Below, piece by piece: positions 40,620 through 53,166 of a DNA stretch of 64,000 nt (position 1 is its first letter; each line of letters begins with the position of its first letter). A program made the translations under genes and the position numbers. The notes beneath the pieces are model-generated. The model saw only the letters and a list, made by a program, of their open reading frames with translations, was not told the DNA's origin and made no database searches. The stretch comes from Akkermansiaceae bacterium. GTDB taxonomy: Bacteria > Verrucomicrobiota > Verrucomicrobiia > Verrucomicrobiales > Akkermansiaceae. The stretch is from the NCBI GenBank assembly GCA_905182475.1, contig CAJJBR010000016.1:1-64000 (forward strand), read 5' to 3'.

Positions 40620-41627
40620 CTACTTCCGGCACTTTGCCAAGAGACCTTCTAGGAAATACGTAATTTGTCGAAGTGCGTCCCGGTATTCCGAGGGTTGGAG
40701 CACGTTCAGATCTTCGCGGCATTCCGATAAGAGACCTGTAGCGGTGTCGACCGCACGTTCGAGCGCACCGTCGTATTCTGCGATACCGACAAGCACCGGA
40801 AGATCCAATTCCTTCTGGTCGAGGATGCGTTGGTTGATCTTCGTCCGCTGAGATTCGCTTGCGGCTTCGAGCAGGTTCAGGATGGGAAGGGTCAGCTTGC
40901 CCTTCGCGAGATCGGTTCCGAGGGTTTTTCCGACCTCTTCTTCGGAGCCAACGAGATCGATGCAGTCGTCGTAGATTTGGTAGGCGGTGCCGAGTTTCAT
41001 CCCGTAGGAGGCAAGCTTCGCTTGGTCTTCCTCACTAAGGCCGGAGACTGCAGCGGAAAGACCCGTTGCCGCTGCGAAGAGGGCACCGGTCTTCATCTCG
41101 ATCACCTGGAAGTAGTCTTCCTTGGACAGGGTGAGGTCGAAGCGTCGCTGGGTTTGGAGGATCTCCCCTTGGCAGACTTCGCGGGCGGCCTTGCCCACTT
41201 TCCGGCAGATATCGATGGAGTTGAAATCCGTAGCTAGTGTCAAGGCGTGGGAGAAGATCGCGTCGCCGAGAAGGACGGCGAGGGAGTTGCCCCATTTTGC
41301 GTTAGCAGTAGGCATGGAGCGGCGGGCGGTGGCGCTATCGATGATATCGTCGTGGACGAGAGTAGCCATGTGGATCAGCTCCAGAATCACGCCGATCTTG
41401 CGGTGGTCTTCCGTTACTTCTCCAATTGCGCCGCCGATCAGGATGGAAAGGGCCGGGCGAATCCTTTTTCCAGACGTATTGCAGATATACGCGATGTAAG
41501 GCTCGACTGCGGAATCAAAGTCACGAACCTGGCCACGGATGGAGGTTTCCACTTTCTCCAGGTCCGGGCGGACAAGGTCGAAGGGAAATTGGTCGTTGTG
41601 GGGTGAAGTGGCAGTGAAGGTAGCCAT
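40620..41627 (-). CDS. Polyprenyl synthetase (octaprenyl-diphosphate synthase type)
   Basis: GKRIRPALSILIGGA; ELIHMATLVHDDIIDSATARRSMPTAN; GTAYQIYDDCIDLVGSEEEVGKTLGTDLAKGKLTLPIL. Confidence 0.93.
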   Translation of the reverse strand: MATFTATSPHNDQFPFDLVRPDLEKVETSIRGQVRDFDSAVEPYIAYICNTSGKRIRPALSILIGGAIGEVTEDHRKIGVILELIHMATLVHDDIIDSATARRSMPTANAKWGNSLAVLLGDAIFSHALTLATDFNSIDICRKVGKAAREVCQGEILQTQRRFDLTLSKEDYFQVIEMKTGALFAAATGLSAAVSGLSEEDQAKLASYGMKLGTAYQIYDDCIDLVGSEEEVGKTLGTDLAKGKLTLPILNLLEAASESQRTKINQRILDQKELDLPVLVGIAEYDGALERAVDTATGLLSECREDLNVLQPSEYRDALRQITYFLEGLLAKCRK

Positions 41628-41737
41628 ATTTGTGAAGGCAATGAGCCACACTTTCCCCGTAGCGGCAACCCACATTCCCTAGATACCTAAAAAATTAGTA
41701 TTGAAAGCTTCACCCCGCAGTGTCGGTTTTAAGGGAT

Positions 41738-42347
41738 ATGAAAAATCAAGCATTGGTAATTCTTGGCGGCGCGTTAGTAGGCGTGGGCAATTTTTTCGGG
41801 CAGGGTCTTGGCTACTAGGACACCCCGATGCTCCCGGGAACGCCTTATCAGGTTCACGCTGGGGAGCGTCCCCAGCCACGTATCATCGAAGCTGAAGGGG
41901 GGGTGGAAATTAAGCCGCCTTCGGATGCGATCATTCTCTTTGACGGAACCAACCTCGATGCCTGGGCCCCGGAGGTGGCGAGCCCGCATGGATTATCAAG
42001 GACGGCGCCATGGTGGCAAAGGACAAGGGCATCGAAACCAAGGAAAAATTCGGAGCGGTGCAGGTTCGCTATACGGCCAGCTTCCGCCACTGGTGAACGC
42101 GACCTCCCCACAAGGCGAATGGAACAGCTATGACATTTTCTTCGAGCCTCCCGTTTACGAAGGGGAAACGGTGAAAACTCCGACCAAGGTCACGATCATC
42201 CACAACGGAGTGGTCGTCCAGCACGGCGAATACTGCACGGGGCCAAGCGGGCACAAGAAAATCGGCAAGTATCCGGCCAAGCATCCCGAGACCGGACCGA
42301 TCAAACTCCAGTGGCACGGCGATCCCATCGAGTTTAAGAACGTCTGA
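41738..42347 (+). pseudogene. DUF1080 (3-keto-disaccharide hydrolase-like) gene with amber codon, frameshifts and a deletion
   Basis: MKNQALVILGGALVGVGNFFGQGLGY[TAG]DTPMLPGTPYQVHAGERPQPRIIE...AIILFDGTNLDAW, shift to IIKDGAMVAKDKGIETKEKFGAVQV, shift to LYGQLPPLVNATSPQGEWNSYDIFFEPPVYEG. Confidence 0.85.
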
Positions 42348-42457
42348 GTGCGTCCGCTTGGCGAACGGGATCTGAAAAGTAATCACCAGGAGCCGCTACG
42401 AATCCGTACCGTTAGGTTGACGGGCGGTGTGGGCTCGGTATGTTCGTGGGACTGATG

Positions 42458-43327
42458 ATACGCTTTTTTATCACTGCTGGGGCTCTGCTGTGCACCTGTC
42501 TCGCCATCCATGCGCAACTCGCTACTTCACTGAGCCTCAACAAGAAAAACTACGTCGCCGGTGAGCCGGTGATTTGTGAAATCATCATTACCAATCACGC
42601 TGGACGCGACGTGACCCTCGCCTCCAGTCGCGAGCTTCCGTGGTTGGCTTTCGTTGTCACCAACTCCCGTGGCAACCCTGTGAACACCCGCAAGCTCAAT
42701 GCTTTCGGTGCGATGAAAATTAAGACCGGGGAGTCGTTGGCAAAACGCGTGGATCTCACAGAGTATTTCCTGCTCGATAACCAGGGAAATTTCGCGGTTT
42801 CCGCAGTTGTCCGGGATCCTGCAAAAAAAATTCAAGGAACCTCTACAAATCGCACACTTTTCAATCTGAATCCAGGTAGAACCTACTGGAAGCAAAAGCT
42901 AGGTGTCTCCAATGACAAAGGGAGCCACACCCGCGAGTTCAAGCTTCTGACATTTTCGAACGGCCAGAAATCACAGCTCTATGCACAGGTGATCGACGCC
43001 ACTACCGGGATGAAATTGCGAACCTTCCTCCTCGGTGACACCCTTATGCTCCGCAAGCCGATGGTGACGCTCGACAGGAACCAACGGATGCACGTGATGT
43101 TCCTAGCGACACCTACCATGTGGGTTCATTGCCAGGTGAGTGCTGATGGAAAACTCGTGGACAGGAAAATCCACCAGAGAGCAGCCCAGGGAGATCCGGT
43201 TCTCATGGCGTATGGTGATGGTTCCGTGCGGGTTGTGAATAGCATTCCCTATGACCCAGCGGCCGCTGCGAAGGAAAGATCCAAGGTTCGTAAGGCCTCG
43301 GACAGGCCTCCGATTTCCTTTGAATGA
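42458..43327 (+). CDS. Secreted hypothetical protein
   Basis: Signal peptide; LSLNKKNYVAGEPVICEIIITNHAGRDVTL resembles an Ig-like N-terminal module. Confidence 0.6.
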   Translation: MRFFITAGALLCTCLAIHAQLATSLSLNKKNYVAGEPVICEIIITNHAGRDVTLASSRELPWLAFVVTNSRGNPVNTRKLNAFGAMKIKTGESLAKRVDLTEYFLLDNQGNFAVSAVVRDPAKKIQGTSTNRTLFNLNPGRTYWKQKLGVSNDKGSHTREFKLLTFSNGQKSQLYAQVIDATTGMKLRTFLLGDTLMLRKPMVTLDRNQRMHVMFLATPTMWVHCQVSADGKLVDRKIHQRAAQGDPVLMAYGDGSVRVVNSIPYDPAAAAKERSKVRKASDRPPISFE

Positions 43328-43427
43328 TTCAGTGGGCAGCTCGTCCGAGAATCGTTTTTCAAAAGGTTCTTTACATTTTTTCAAATTCAGTTAATAAAAC
43401 TTAATAATTATTCTATCTAAATCAATC

Positions 43428-44024
43428 ATGAAGACTATTTTTAGTGCATTCTTCGTCGGTTTGGCGCTCACGTCCGCTGCCAGTGCATACAACTTCCGAA
43501 CCGTGATCATTGATCCGGGTCACGGCGGCCACGACAAGGGAGGCCAATGGGGGAGGGTTTATGAAAAGCACCTCGCCCTCGATACCTCAGTGCGTCTTGA
43601 GTCACATCTCAAGAAAATGGGTTACAACACCGTCATGACACGCCGCAGCGATTATTTCGTTTCCCTTCCGGGGCGCATGGCTACTGCGAATAAATACAAG
43701 AAGGCGATTTACGTAAGTATTCACTACAACTACACGTGGAAGCAGGGTGTCAGTGGCATCGAAACATTTTACCACAGCAAACAGAGCCACAAGCTCGCCC
43801 AGGATGTCCATCGCGGTGTGATGAGCCGGGTGAAGGTGACGGATCGCGGTGTCAAATACGCCCGCTACTACGTGATCCGCCATACCAGTATGCCGTCTGT
43901 TCTCGTTGAAGGTGGATTTGTCAGTAACTCGAACGAACGCAGCCGAATGAAGACCGCATGGTTCCGCGATGCGATCGCACGAGGAATTGCTGATGGCGTG
44001 CAGCGTTTCCGGAGAGGGAGATGA
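43428..44024 (+). CDS. N-acetylmuramoyl-L-alanine amidase (Amidase_3)
   Basis: TVIIDPGHGGHDKGGQWGRVYEKHLALDTSVRLESHLKKMGYNTVMTR; YVSIHYN; PSVLVEGGFVSNSNE. Confidence 0.93.
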   Translation: MKTIFSAFFVGLALTSAASAYNFRTVIIDPGHGGHDKGGQWGRVYEKHLALDTSVRLESHLKKMGYNTVMTRRSDYFVSLPGRMATANKYKKAIYVSIHYNYTWKQGVSGIETFYHSKQSHKLAQDVHRGVMSRVKVTDRGVKYARYYVIRHTSMPSVLVEGGFVSNSNERSRMKTAWFRDAIARGIADGVQRFRRGR

Positions 44025-44027
44025 TCT

Positions 44028-44151
44028 ATGTGGAGCAGGTGTGTCTCACACCTTGAGTTCAAGCAGGTGTCTCCACCCGCAGTTCAGATCCTGTTTTCCT
44101 CAGGCGGTGAGACATTGCCATGGCTCAAGGCGTGTGCTACACCTGCTACAT
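44028..44151. repeat. Imperfect ~124-bp palindromic element (MITE/REP-like or structured RNA)
   Basis: Left arm ATGTGGAGCAGGTGTGTCTCACACCTTGAG versus reverse complement of right arm ATGTAGCAGGTGTAGCACACGCCTTGAG; weaker nested complementarity inside. Confidence 0.65.
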
Positions 44152-44156
44152 AAAAA

Positions 44157-44186
44157 AACCGCCGCATCCCGGAGGAAGCGGCGGTT
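44157..44186 (-). terminator. Intrinsic terminator for the PII gene
   Basis: AACCGCCGCATCC CGGA GGAAGCGGCGGTT hairpin, with a T-run on the minus strand (aaaaaaa on plus). Confidence 0.88.
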
Positions 44187-44213
44187 GTTAAATTACTAGG
44201 AAGAATCCTGAGC

Positions 44214-44642
<429 letters not shown>

Positions 44643-44763
44643 TTAAGCAGATTCACTTTGTGTTGCCAGAGGAAATCCCGGTTTTACGGAAATTTTTACC
44701 AGATGAAGTTGCGAAAGTTTGAAAACTACTCCAATTTCCGCGCGTAACTAACGCATGACAAAT

Positions 44764-45210
44764 ATGAAAAAAATAGCACTTAGTATTCTTTCCGCCGCCC
44801 TTTGCCAATTCGCTTCCGCAGAAGACGCGAAAATCGAGATCACGGGCAATGACCAGATGCAATTCAGCACCAAAGCTTTCGAGGTAACCGAAGGCCAGAA
44901 GGTCGTTCTTTCCTTCAAGCATATCGGCCAACTTCCCGTCATCGCCATGGGGCACAACTTAGTGATCTTGAAGACAGGCACTGCTGTTCCGGCGTTCTCC
45001 GCGAAATGCGCGCCTGCCAAGGACAACGGCTACATCCCTGAGGATGCTGAGTCCAAGAAGAAAATCGTAGCCCACACCAAGCTTCTCGGTGGTGGCGAGT
45101 CTGATGAAATTACCTTCACTGCTCCTACAGCTGGAGATTATCCGTTCATCTGCACATTCCCGGGTCACTTCGCAATCATGCAAGGTGTGATGACCGTGAA
45201 GGCCAAGTAA
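44764..45210 (+). CDS. Azurin-like blue copper protein
   Basis: IEITGNDQMQFSTKAFEVTEGQKVVLSFKHIGQLPVIAMGHNLVIL...GDYPFICTFPGHFAIMQGVMTV (Cu ligands H, C, H, M). Confidence 0.95.
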   Translation: MKKIALSILSAALCQFASAEDAKIEITGNDQMQFSTKAFEVTEGQKVVLSFKHIGQLPVIAMGHNLVILKTGTAVPAFSAKCAPAKDNGYIPEDAESKKKIVAHTKLLGGGESDEITFTAPTAGDYPFICTFPGHFAIMQGVMTVKAK

Positions 45211-45227
45211 ACCAGATTAATCCTTTC

Positions 45228-45265
45228 AATACCGCCCCGCCTGAGAAGGCCGGGCGGTATTTTTA
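45228..45265 (+). terminator. Rho-independent terminator after azurin
   Basis: aataccgccccgcctgagaaggccgggcggtatttttattt hairpin plus T-run. Confidence 0.85.
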
Positions 45266-45266
45266 T

Positions 45267-46529
45267 TTACGGGAAAAGTCCGCGTGACGTTTTTGCACCG
45301 GCGACAGTAGAGATCGCAATCGCCTGGGACGCCATGCGATGGGGTATCTTGTTTCGCTTGGCGCATGAGGTTACCTGTTCGAAGGCGGTCTGCAGCTTGG
45401 TTTCCAGTTTTGAAATCACTTCACGTTCGGTCCACTGGAAGCGCTGGAGGTTCTGAACCCATTCGAAATAAGATACGGTGACCCCGCCCGCGTTGCAGAG
45501 AACATCCGGAATCACGAAGATGTCGTCACGCTTTTCGATGATCCTATCGGCTCCGGGGGTTGTCGGGCCGTTGGCGCCTTCCGCAAGAACTCGGCATTTC
45601 AAAGCTGCAGCATTTGCTTCGGTAATGACGTGGCCAACAGCACACGGCGCGAGGATATCGCACTCCTGTAGGATCATCTCGGCGGGATCGATTTTCTCCA
45701 CTCCGGGAAAGCCTTCCAATACCTGATGTTTTGCTGTGTATTCGCGGAGTTTGAAAATATCGATTCCTTCCTGATTCCAGATCGCTCCGCTTACGTCGGA
45801 GATCCCGGTGATTTTCACCCCGTAGGAACTGAGCGTCTCTGCGGCGTGGACGCCGACGTTACCAAAGCCTTGGATAATGGCTGTTGCCTCGTCTGTCTTG
45901 ATTCCGATTTTCCCCAGTGCGACGGATGCGAGAAAGGCAACTCCATGGCCGGTGGCGCGGGTGCGTCCTTCGGAGCCTTGGAGTGTCAGAGGTTTTCCGG
46001 TGACGATGGAGGGAACCAAATGCCCGAAATGGGTGGAATAGGTGTCGGTGATCCAAGCCATCGTTTGCTCGTTGGTGCCCATGTCTGGTGCCATCACGTC
46101 GATCTCGGGGCCGATGAATGGAATCATCTCCATCGTGAAGCGGCGAGTCATCCGCTCTAGTTCGCCGGGTGACATTTCCATGGGCTTGCAACAGATGCCG
46201 CCTTTTCCTCCGCCGAAGGGTAGTCCGAGCAGGGCGCACTTCCAGTTCATCCACATCGCAAGGGCAGCGACTTCACCGACATCGACCTCGGGATGGTAGC
46301 GGAGTCCGCCTTTCACAGGGCCACGGGTAAGGTGGTGTTGGACGCGGTGACCAAAAAACACCTCAGTGCTACCGTCGTCCCGTTTGATCGGAACTGTGAC
46401 TGTGATGATCCGCTTTGGCCACTTGCAGCGTTCGCGAATCTCCGGCTCGAGGTTTAGAAAATCCGCAACCCGGTCGAACTGCTCGACCGCCATGGAAAAA
46501 ACCGGATTGGAGAGAAGTTCTTCGCGCAT
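45267..46529 (-). CDS. Glu/Leu/Phe/Val dehydrogenase (intact glutamate dehydrogenase-type)
   Basis: KGGLRYHPEVDVGEVAALAMWMNWKCALLGLPFGGGKGGI; PDMGTNEQTMAWITDTYS; GFGNVGVHAAETL. Confidence 0.95.
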   Translation of the reverse strand: MREELLSNPVFSMAVEQFDRVADFLNLEPEIRERCKWPKRIITVTVPIKRDDGSTEVFFGHRVQHHLTRGPVKGGLRYHPEVDVGEVAALAMWMNWKCALLGLPFGGGKGGICCKPMEMSPGELERMTRRFTMEMIPFIGPEIDVMAPDMGTNEQTMAWITDTYSTHFGHLVPSIVTGKPLTLQGSEGRTRATGHGVAFLASVALGKIGIKTDEATAIIQGFGNVGVHAAETLSSYGVKITGISDVSGAIWNQEGIDIFKLREYTAKHQVLEGFPGVEKIDPAEMILQECDILAPCAVGHVITEANAAALKCRVLAEGANGPTTPGADRIIEKRDDIFVIPDVLCNAGGVTVSYFEWVQNLQRFQWTEREVISKLETKLQTAFEQVTSCAKRNKIPHRMASQAIAISTVAGAKTSRGLFP

Positions 46530-46575
46530 GCCCGCGATGATGAACCGGATCCGGGCGGCGTCCAGCTATCAGGAC

Positions 46576-47097
46576 TTACCTTGCCAAAATAACCACCGCG
46601 TGCTCGTCGTAGCGCGCTTTGGTATTCGCTTGGTTGTGGATGTATTCGAGAACGGCCTTCACCGGAATGTTTTTCAACTGCATTGAGATGCGAGTGTCGG
46701 CGAGCTTCCCTTTCGGATCTTCGATGATGAAGTTCGGAGCGATCTTGCCTTTCGTTGCTTTATCCATTCCGATGGTAAGGAGTTCGATGGCTTCGCTGAC
46801 CGTGGCATCCTCGATCTGGTAAACCGGAATCACGACCGCGCCAATTTTCGCTTCCGTGGCATCCGCTTTGATGGAGGACGCGTTGATTTTTACTTGGCCT
46901 GCGCGGTAGCGGGCGCGTGCGTGTTCCGGATAAAGTTTGAGGGCGGCCTTGTAGGAGGCTAGGGCTTCGTCGGGTTTTCCCGCTTTCTCCGCCGCCACGC
47001 CTTTTTGGTAATAGGCTTTGGCTTTCTGCCCTGCCGACTGCGCAAGAATCGGAAGGCTGGCGAATGCAAATATGATGAGTCCAATCAAGGTTTTCAT
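46576..47097 (-). CDS. Secreted TPR + STN/secretin-like short domain protein
   Basis: Signal peptide; AKAYYQKGVAAEKAGKPDEALASYKAALKLYPEHARARY; ISMQLKNIPVKAVLEYIHNQANTKARYDEHAVVI. Confidence 0.7.
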   Translation of the reverse strand: MKTLIGLIIFAFASLPILAQSAGQKAKAYYQKGVAAEKAGKPDEALASYKAALKLYPEHARARYRAGQVKINASSIKADATEAKIGAVVIPVYQIEDATVSEAIELLTIGMDKATKGKIAPNFIIEDPKGKLADTRISMQLKNIPVKAVLEYIHNQANTKARYDEHAVVILAR

Positions 47098-47160
47098 AGT
47101 TTTCCAAGTTAGCCTTACAAAACTGGAAAAGCCATAGCAAAAGTGACTACCGCAAAATCG

Positions 47161-49107
<1,947 letters not shown>

Positions 49108-49222
49108 GAAAAATAGACAATCTGGGGTCGACGGCGGTGGAATAGCCGTCGCAAAGAGTATGCCAATAAAAGCGTCGTGCGCAAATGCTTAGGAAATGGC
49201 GGCGGCTGTGGCTGCCTGGAAA

Positions 49223-51424
49223 TCAGAAAGCCCCGTTCAGTTTCCTTCCGACCCAGAAGAGGCCTAAAAGGAAAACAAGAACAGTAATCGTGGCCCAGTG
49301 CGACCACAGCGGGATACGATTTTCGAGAGGCCGTGGCTCGGGTAGAGCGTTGATTTCTTTGATCAGATCCGGAAGCTGGCTGGGCAGGATGGTCCGGCCT
49401 CGTGAGACTTTCGACATTTCTTCCAACACCGCCGGGCGCGATGGCTGACCGGATTTCTCGATATCGACACCTTGGGAGATGATCGTCGTTTCCGTTGGCA
49501 TGTCGGATGCGCCGGAGGCGGTTGCGCGGAGCTTCCATGAGCCGGGAAGGTTTACTTTGAATCGGCCAGTGTATGCACCCCATTCGGATTCGTTTTTCTG
49601 GAGCTCAATGCGTTGCGTTTTCCCGTCGGGTGAAGTGATGTCAACTGCCACTCCGCCGTCCTTGAGAGGTGCTCCGTTGGCATCGAAGGCATTCGCGTTT
49701 AGGGTTACGGTGGCTCCTGGTTCGGGTCGTTCGGGAGTGTAGAACAGCCGCACCCGTTGGCCGGCTGCCATGTTTCGCTGGTAGCTCATCCAGCGTGCGA
49801 CCTGCCCCCAGAACCTGTAGTGATAGAGATCCTCCACGCCTCTACGCCAACGCCACGCGGAATCGATTCCCATGAAAAGGACTTTTCCGCTACCTGCCGT
49901 TTTGGTGACAAGAAGCGGGATCGGTCCGTATGGGCCGCGGCGGTTCGCATGGACGGCGAGGACTTCCGTCCCGCCCTTTGCGCGGACGACTGGGGCGTGC
50001 CAGAAAAAGCCGGGTAGACGCCTCCAGATTGCGGGATTTTCCTCCTCGGAATCACCGAGCATGGTCAGAAGGGAAGCGCGGCCTTCTGTAGTGAGATTCA
50101 GCGGGGTGGCAAGGGATTCGGGGAATCCGGTTTTGTTTTTATCATCAAGCGTGACCGGGATGAGATCGGAAAGGTCGCTGTCGGTCAGGGTCGCTTGGTT
50201 GCCCAATGGACCGGGAAGGAATACTACTCCGGAAGCTTGGTTTTCCACGAGGCCGCGGATGCGGGTGCATTGCTCGGCGGTGAGTTGATCTGGTCCGACG
50301 CCGACATCTCCGAGGAAGACGACGTCGAATTTGGAAAGCTCCTCCAGAGTATCCGGAAACTTCTGGATGTAGTCCACACCTTCAGCAGGGCCTAGTTCGG
50401 GGCGGAGAAGTAGGCAGGAAAGCTCAACTCCCGGATCGCGCTGGAGGGCGTTTCTCAGGAAGCGGAATTCCCAGCGAGGTAGAGTCTCGACGATCAGAGC
50501 GCGGATTTTCTCAGGCCGGCCTGCTATCGTGAATTTATGGGAATTGTTTGCGGAGACTAGCTCGCCGTCCTCCACCGGGATGGAGAGTGTGAGAGTGGAG
50601 GAGCCTTCCTTTTCCAAGCGCCACAGAATGGAATCGTAGGTCTCGGCATTCGGTGGGAGGATGATGTTTTTCGTGCGCTCACGGCCTGAATCGTCGCGCA
50701 GGCGGACGATGGTGCGCACCTGCCGATCCAGCGAGGAGCGGATGGTGAAAGGGATCTGCACGTTTTCTCCGATGATCCCGTAGGTTGGTGCGGTGACCGT
50801 GAGGAGGTCGAGATCCGGTAGCCGTGTCTCGCTACCTACCGGGATGGTGAAAAGTGGAACCCCGCGCAGTCGGTATTTTTGCGCAGCGCCGACCGGGGGA
50901 GCACCCATGTTGAAATCTCCATCGCTCAGCAGGACGACCGCCCGTAGGTTGTTTTCCTTTTTAAGAAGATCGGAAAGTGGGGTGTCGAGATCGGTGCCGG
51001 AAAGCCCTTCTTCCGGCGGAGTGGCGAAAGGACGGGAAATGAGATCGTTCGCCCCACCATCGCGTAGGGGTGTCCAGAGGTCAGATGCGAGGGCTTTTTC
51101 CACCCATTCGGCGCGGGAGACGACGTCGTCGGATTGATCGGAAAGTTCGGGGGGTAGGGTGGCATCGAGGGTTTTCATCGACCCAGAATCATCCCAAAGA
51201 ATCGCAATTTTCGGTTTTGTAGTGGGATTGATCACCGTCCGCCACTCCGGTTGCCAGAGTAGGATTACGACCAGAACTGCTATAAAAAAGCGGAGGGTTT
51301 CCAAAGCCGCAGTGCGACCAGGATGTGGGCTGCGCTTCCACGAAACGTAGCAGAGAAAAGCCACACCAATCAAAACGGTGATGCCGAGCCAGAGCGTGAA
51401 AGTGGTAGGGTTGAGGTGGAGCAA
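49223..51424 (-). CDS. Large membrane protein with VWA-like and glutamine-amidotransferase-like regions
   Basis: KIAILWDDSGSMKTLD; VVLLSDGDFNMGAPP; TM segments at both termini. Confidence 0.8.
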   Translation of the reverse strand: MLHLNPTTFTLWLGITVLIGVAFLCYVSWKRSPHPGRTAALETLRFFIAVLVVILLWQPEWRTVINPTTKPKIAILWDDSGSMKTLDATLPPELSDQSDDVVSRAEWVEKALASDLWTPLRDGGANDLISRPFATPPEEGLSGTDLDTPLSDLLKKENNLRAVVLLSDGDFNMGAPPVGAAQKYRLRGVPLFTIPVGSETRLPDLDLLTVTAPTYGIIGENVQIPFTIRSSLDRQVRTIVRLRDDSGRERTKNIILPPNAETYDSILWRLEKEGSSTLTLSIPVEDGELVSANNSHKFTIAGRPEKIRALIVETLPRWEFRFLRNALQRDPGVELSCLLLRPELGPAEGVDYIQKFPDTLEELSKFDVVFLGDVGVGPDQLTAEQCTRIRGLVENQASGVVFLPGPLGNQATLTDSDLSDLIPVTLDDKNKTGFPESLATPLNLTTEGRASLLTMLGDSEEENPAIWRRLPGFFWHAPVVRAKGGTEVLAVHANRRGPYGPIPLLVTKTAGSGKVLFMGIDSAWRWRRGVEDLYHYRFWGQVARWMSYQRNMAAGQRVRLFYTPERPEPGATVTLNANAFDANGAPLKDGGVAVDITSPDGKTQRIELQKNESEWGAYTGRFKVNLPGSWKLRATASGASDMPTETTIISQGVDIEKSGQPSRPAVLEEMSKVSRGRTILPSQLPDLIKEINALPEPRPLENRIPLWSHWATITVLVFLLGLFWVGRKLNGAF

Positions 51425-51493
51425 AGGGTGAGCGAGCAGGTGTTCCTCATGATTTAGACCATCTTGGCGATGAGGGCAAGGGGCGATGGTGTC

Positions 51494-52942
51494 CTATCCG
51501 AGATGCTCCCGGAGCCGCCGGATAGCGAATTCGACTTCTTCCCGCGAGATAGATAGGGGAGGGGTCATGGCCACCACATCACCGATAGGCCCGTCGGGAA
51601 GGGCAATTACCCCGTCGCGCAGCAGTCCTTTCACCGCCTCCAGCACCCTGTCCCCGCTGTCGGTTTCCACTCCCATCATCAACCCGCGTCCCCGGATTTC
51701 CTTTACGCAATTCAAAGTGCCCAATCCTGCTAGAGCTTCTTGCAGGTTTGTGGCGGCGGCCTCCACTACGGACTCCGTGCGAGGTTCGCGGTAGCGCCGG
51801 ATCGCTTCAATCGCCATTGCACAACCCATCGGATTCCCGAGAAACGTGCTCGTGTGCAGCGCCTCGCCCTCACTCGGCGGCCATGCGTCCATCACCTCCG
51901 CGCGACCCACGCAAACGGAGATGGGAAAACCTCCGCTTAAAGCTTTTCCAAGACAAATCAGATCCGGCACCACTCCCTCCCACTCGCATGCGAACATTTT
52001 CCCCGTCCGCCAGAAGCCAGTGTAAATCTCATCGAAAATGAGGATGGCACCTACGGTATCGCACCACTCTCGCAGGATTTTGAGAAACCCCTTCGGCGGC
52101 ACCACGATCCCGCCCCGCCCTTGGATTGGCTCCACCAGCACCGCACCGATGGCCAGCCCGTCCAGCTTCCAGAGTTCATCGGTAAATTTATCTAACTCCT
52201 CTTCCGTCCGTGGAAACGAAAGTCGCTGCGTTACCTTCGCCATCTGTCCCTCGAAAGGCTCCCGGAACCAATCGATTCCTTGCCCGAGCAGCGCCCCATA
52301 CCCCAGTCCGTGATACCCGCCTTCAAACGAGAGTATCCCGCTCCGCCGCGTAGCTATGACTGCCGTTTTTAAAGCTGCCTCCACCGCCTCGAAGCCCGAA
52401 TTTCCGAACAGGCACTTTCCTTTTTCCCCAACCCATTTTTCAAAAGTGATCTCCGAAAGCGCCTCGCAAAGCTCCACCTTGACCCGCGCCGGATGCACGT
52501 CACCCATGGCATGTACTAGCGAGGCACTCTGCTCCCGCAACGCATCCCCGGTAAATCCGTATCCCAACCCCGCTACGCCGAACCCGCTGGTCATATCGAG
52601 AAACCGGTTCCCATCCACATCCCAGACATTCACCCCCTCCGCTTTTTTCCAGAAAATCGGCCAATCGTCCCCCAGATAGGTGGTATTTCGGCACTCCACC
52701 TCGCTCAATCTCCTCGCCCATTCCAAGGACTTTTTTCCTGGCACTTCTGAAAGAATCTCCGGTAACACTCGGTGATCATCAGCCTCAATTCGGGTTTCCA
52801 CAATCCCGGAAATAATCTCTCCAAATTTATATCGCGTCACCGCAAGCTTTTCTCGAAATCCAGAGCGAGCCTTGTAGATGCGGGCTTCGGGTAAATGCCA
52901 GATCTTCGTTTCGTCGAGCGTCCGTGAGCCGCTCTCAGGCAC
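51494..52942 (-). CDS. Class III pyridoxal-phosphate aminotransferase
   Basis: NVWDVDGNRFLDMTSGFGVAGLGY; LFGNSGFEAVEAALK; AILIFDEIYTGFWRTGKMFACEWEGVVPDLICLGKALSGGFPIS. Confidence 0.92.
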   Translation of the reverse strand: MPESGSRTLDETKIWHLPEARIYKARSGFREKLAVTRYKFGEIISGIVETRIEADDHRVLPEILSEVPGKKSLEWARRLSEVECRNTTYLGDDWPIFWKKAEGVNVWDVDGNRFLDMTSGFGVAGLGYGFTGDALREQSASLVHAMGDVHPARVKVELCEALSEITFEKWVGEKGKCLFGNSGFEAVEAALKTAVIATRRSGILSFEGGYHGLGYGALLGQGIDWFREPFEGQMAKVTQRLSFPRTEEELDKFTDELWKLDGLAIGAVLVEPIQGRGGIVVPPKGFLKILREWCDTVGAILIFDEIYTGFWRTGKMFACEWEGVVPDLICLGKALSGGFPISVCVGRAEVMDAWPPSEGEALHTSTFLGNPMGCAMAIEAIRRYREPRTESVVEAAATNLQEALAGLGTLNCVKEIRGRGLMMGVETDSGDRVLEAVKGLLRDGVIALPDGPIGDVVAMTPPLSISREEVEFAIRRLREHLG

Positions 52943-52962
52943 TGGGTTAGAGCTTTTGCCAT

Positions 52963-53064
52963 CTACCCACCGTCACCGCTTTCTGGTTCGCGTGGCAGGC
53001 CTTCTATCCCGAAAAAGGCGGGGTGACACCCGGCGCCCGCCCGATCCATGATTATGAAGCTTAA
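52963..53064 (+). pseudogene. C-terminal remnant of a DUF3179 protein
   Basis: LPTVTAFWFAWQAFYPEKGGVTPGARPIHDYEA*; AFWFAWQAFYP is typical of the DUF3179 C-terminus. Confidence 0.45.
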
Positions 53065-53118
53065 TCCCCGCATCGCAGAGATGGAATCGATCCTGGAATG
53101 ATCTCCGACCCTCTTCCT

Positions 53119-53160
53119 TGAAGTTTAGCGTTTAGAGTTTGAAGATTTAGCGCCTAGAGT
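53119..53160. repeat. Heptamer-phased AT-rich repeat tract (site D)
   Basis: AGTTTAG CGTTTAG AGTTTGA AGATTTA GCGCCTA. Confidence 0.6.
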
Positions 53161-53166
53161 CGCCCC

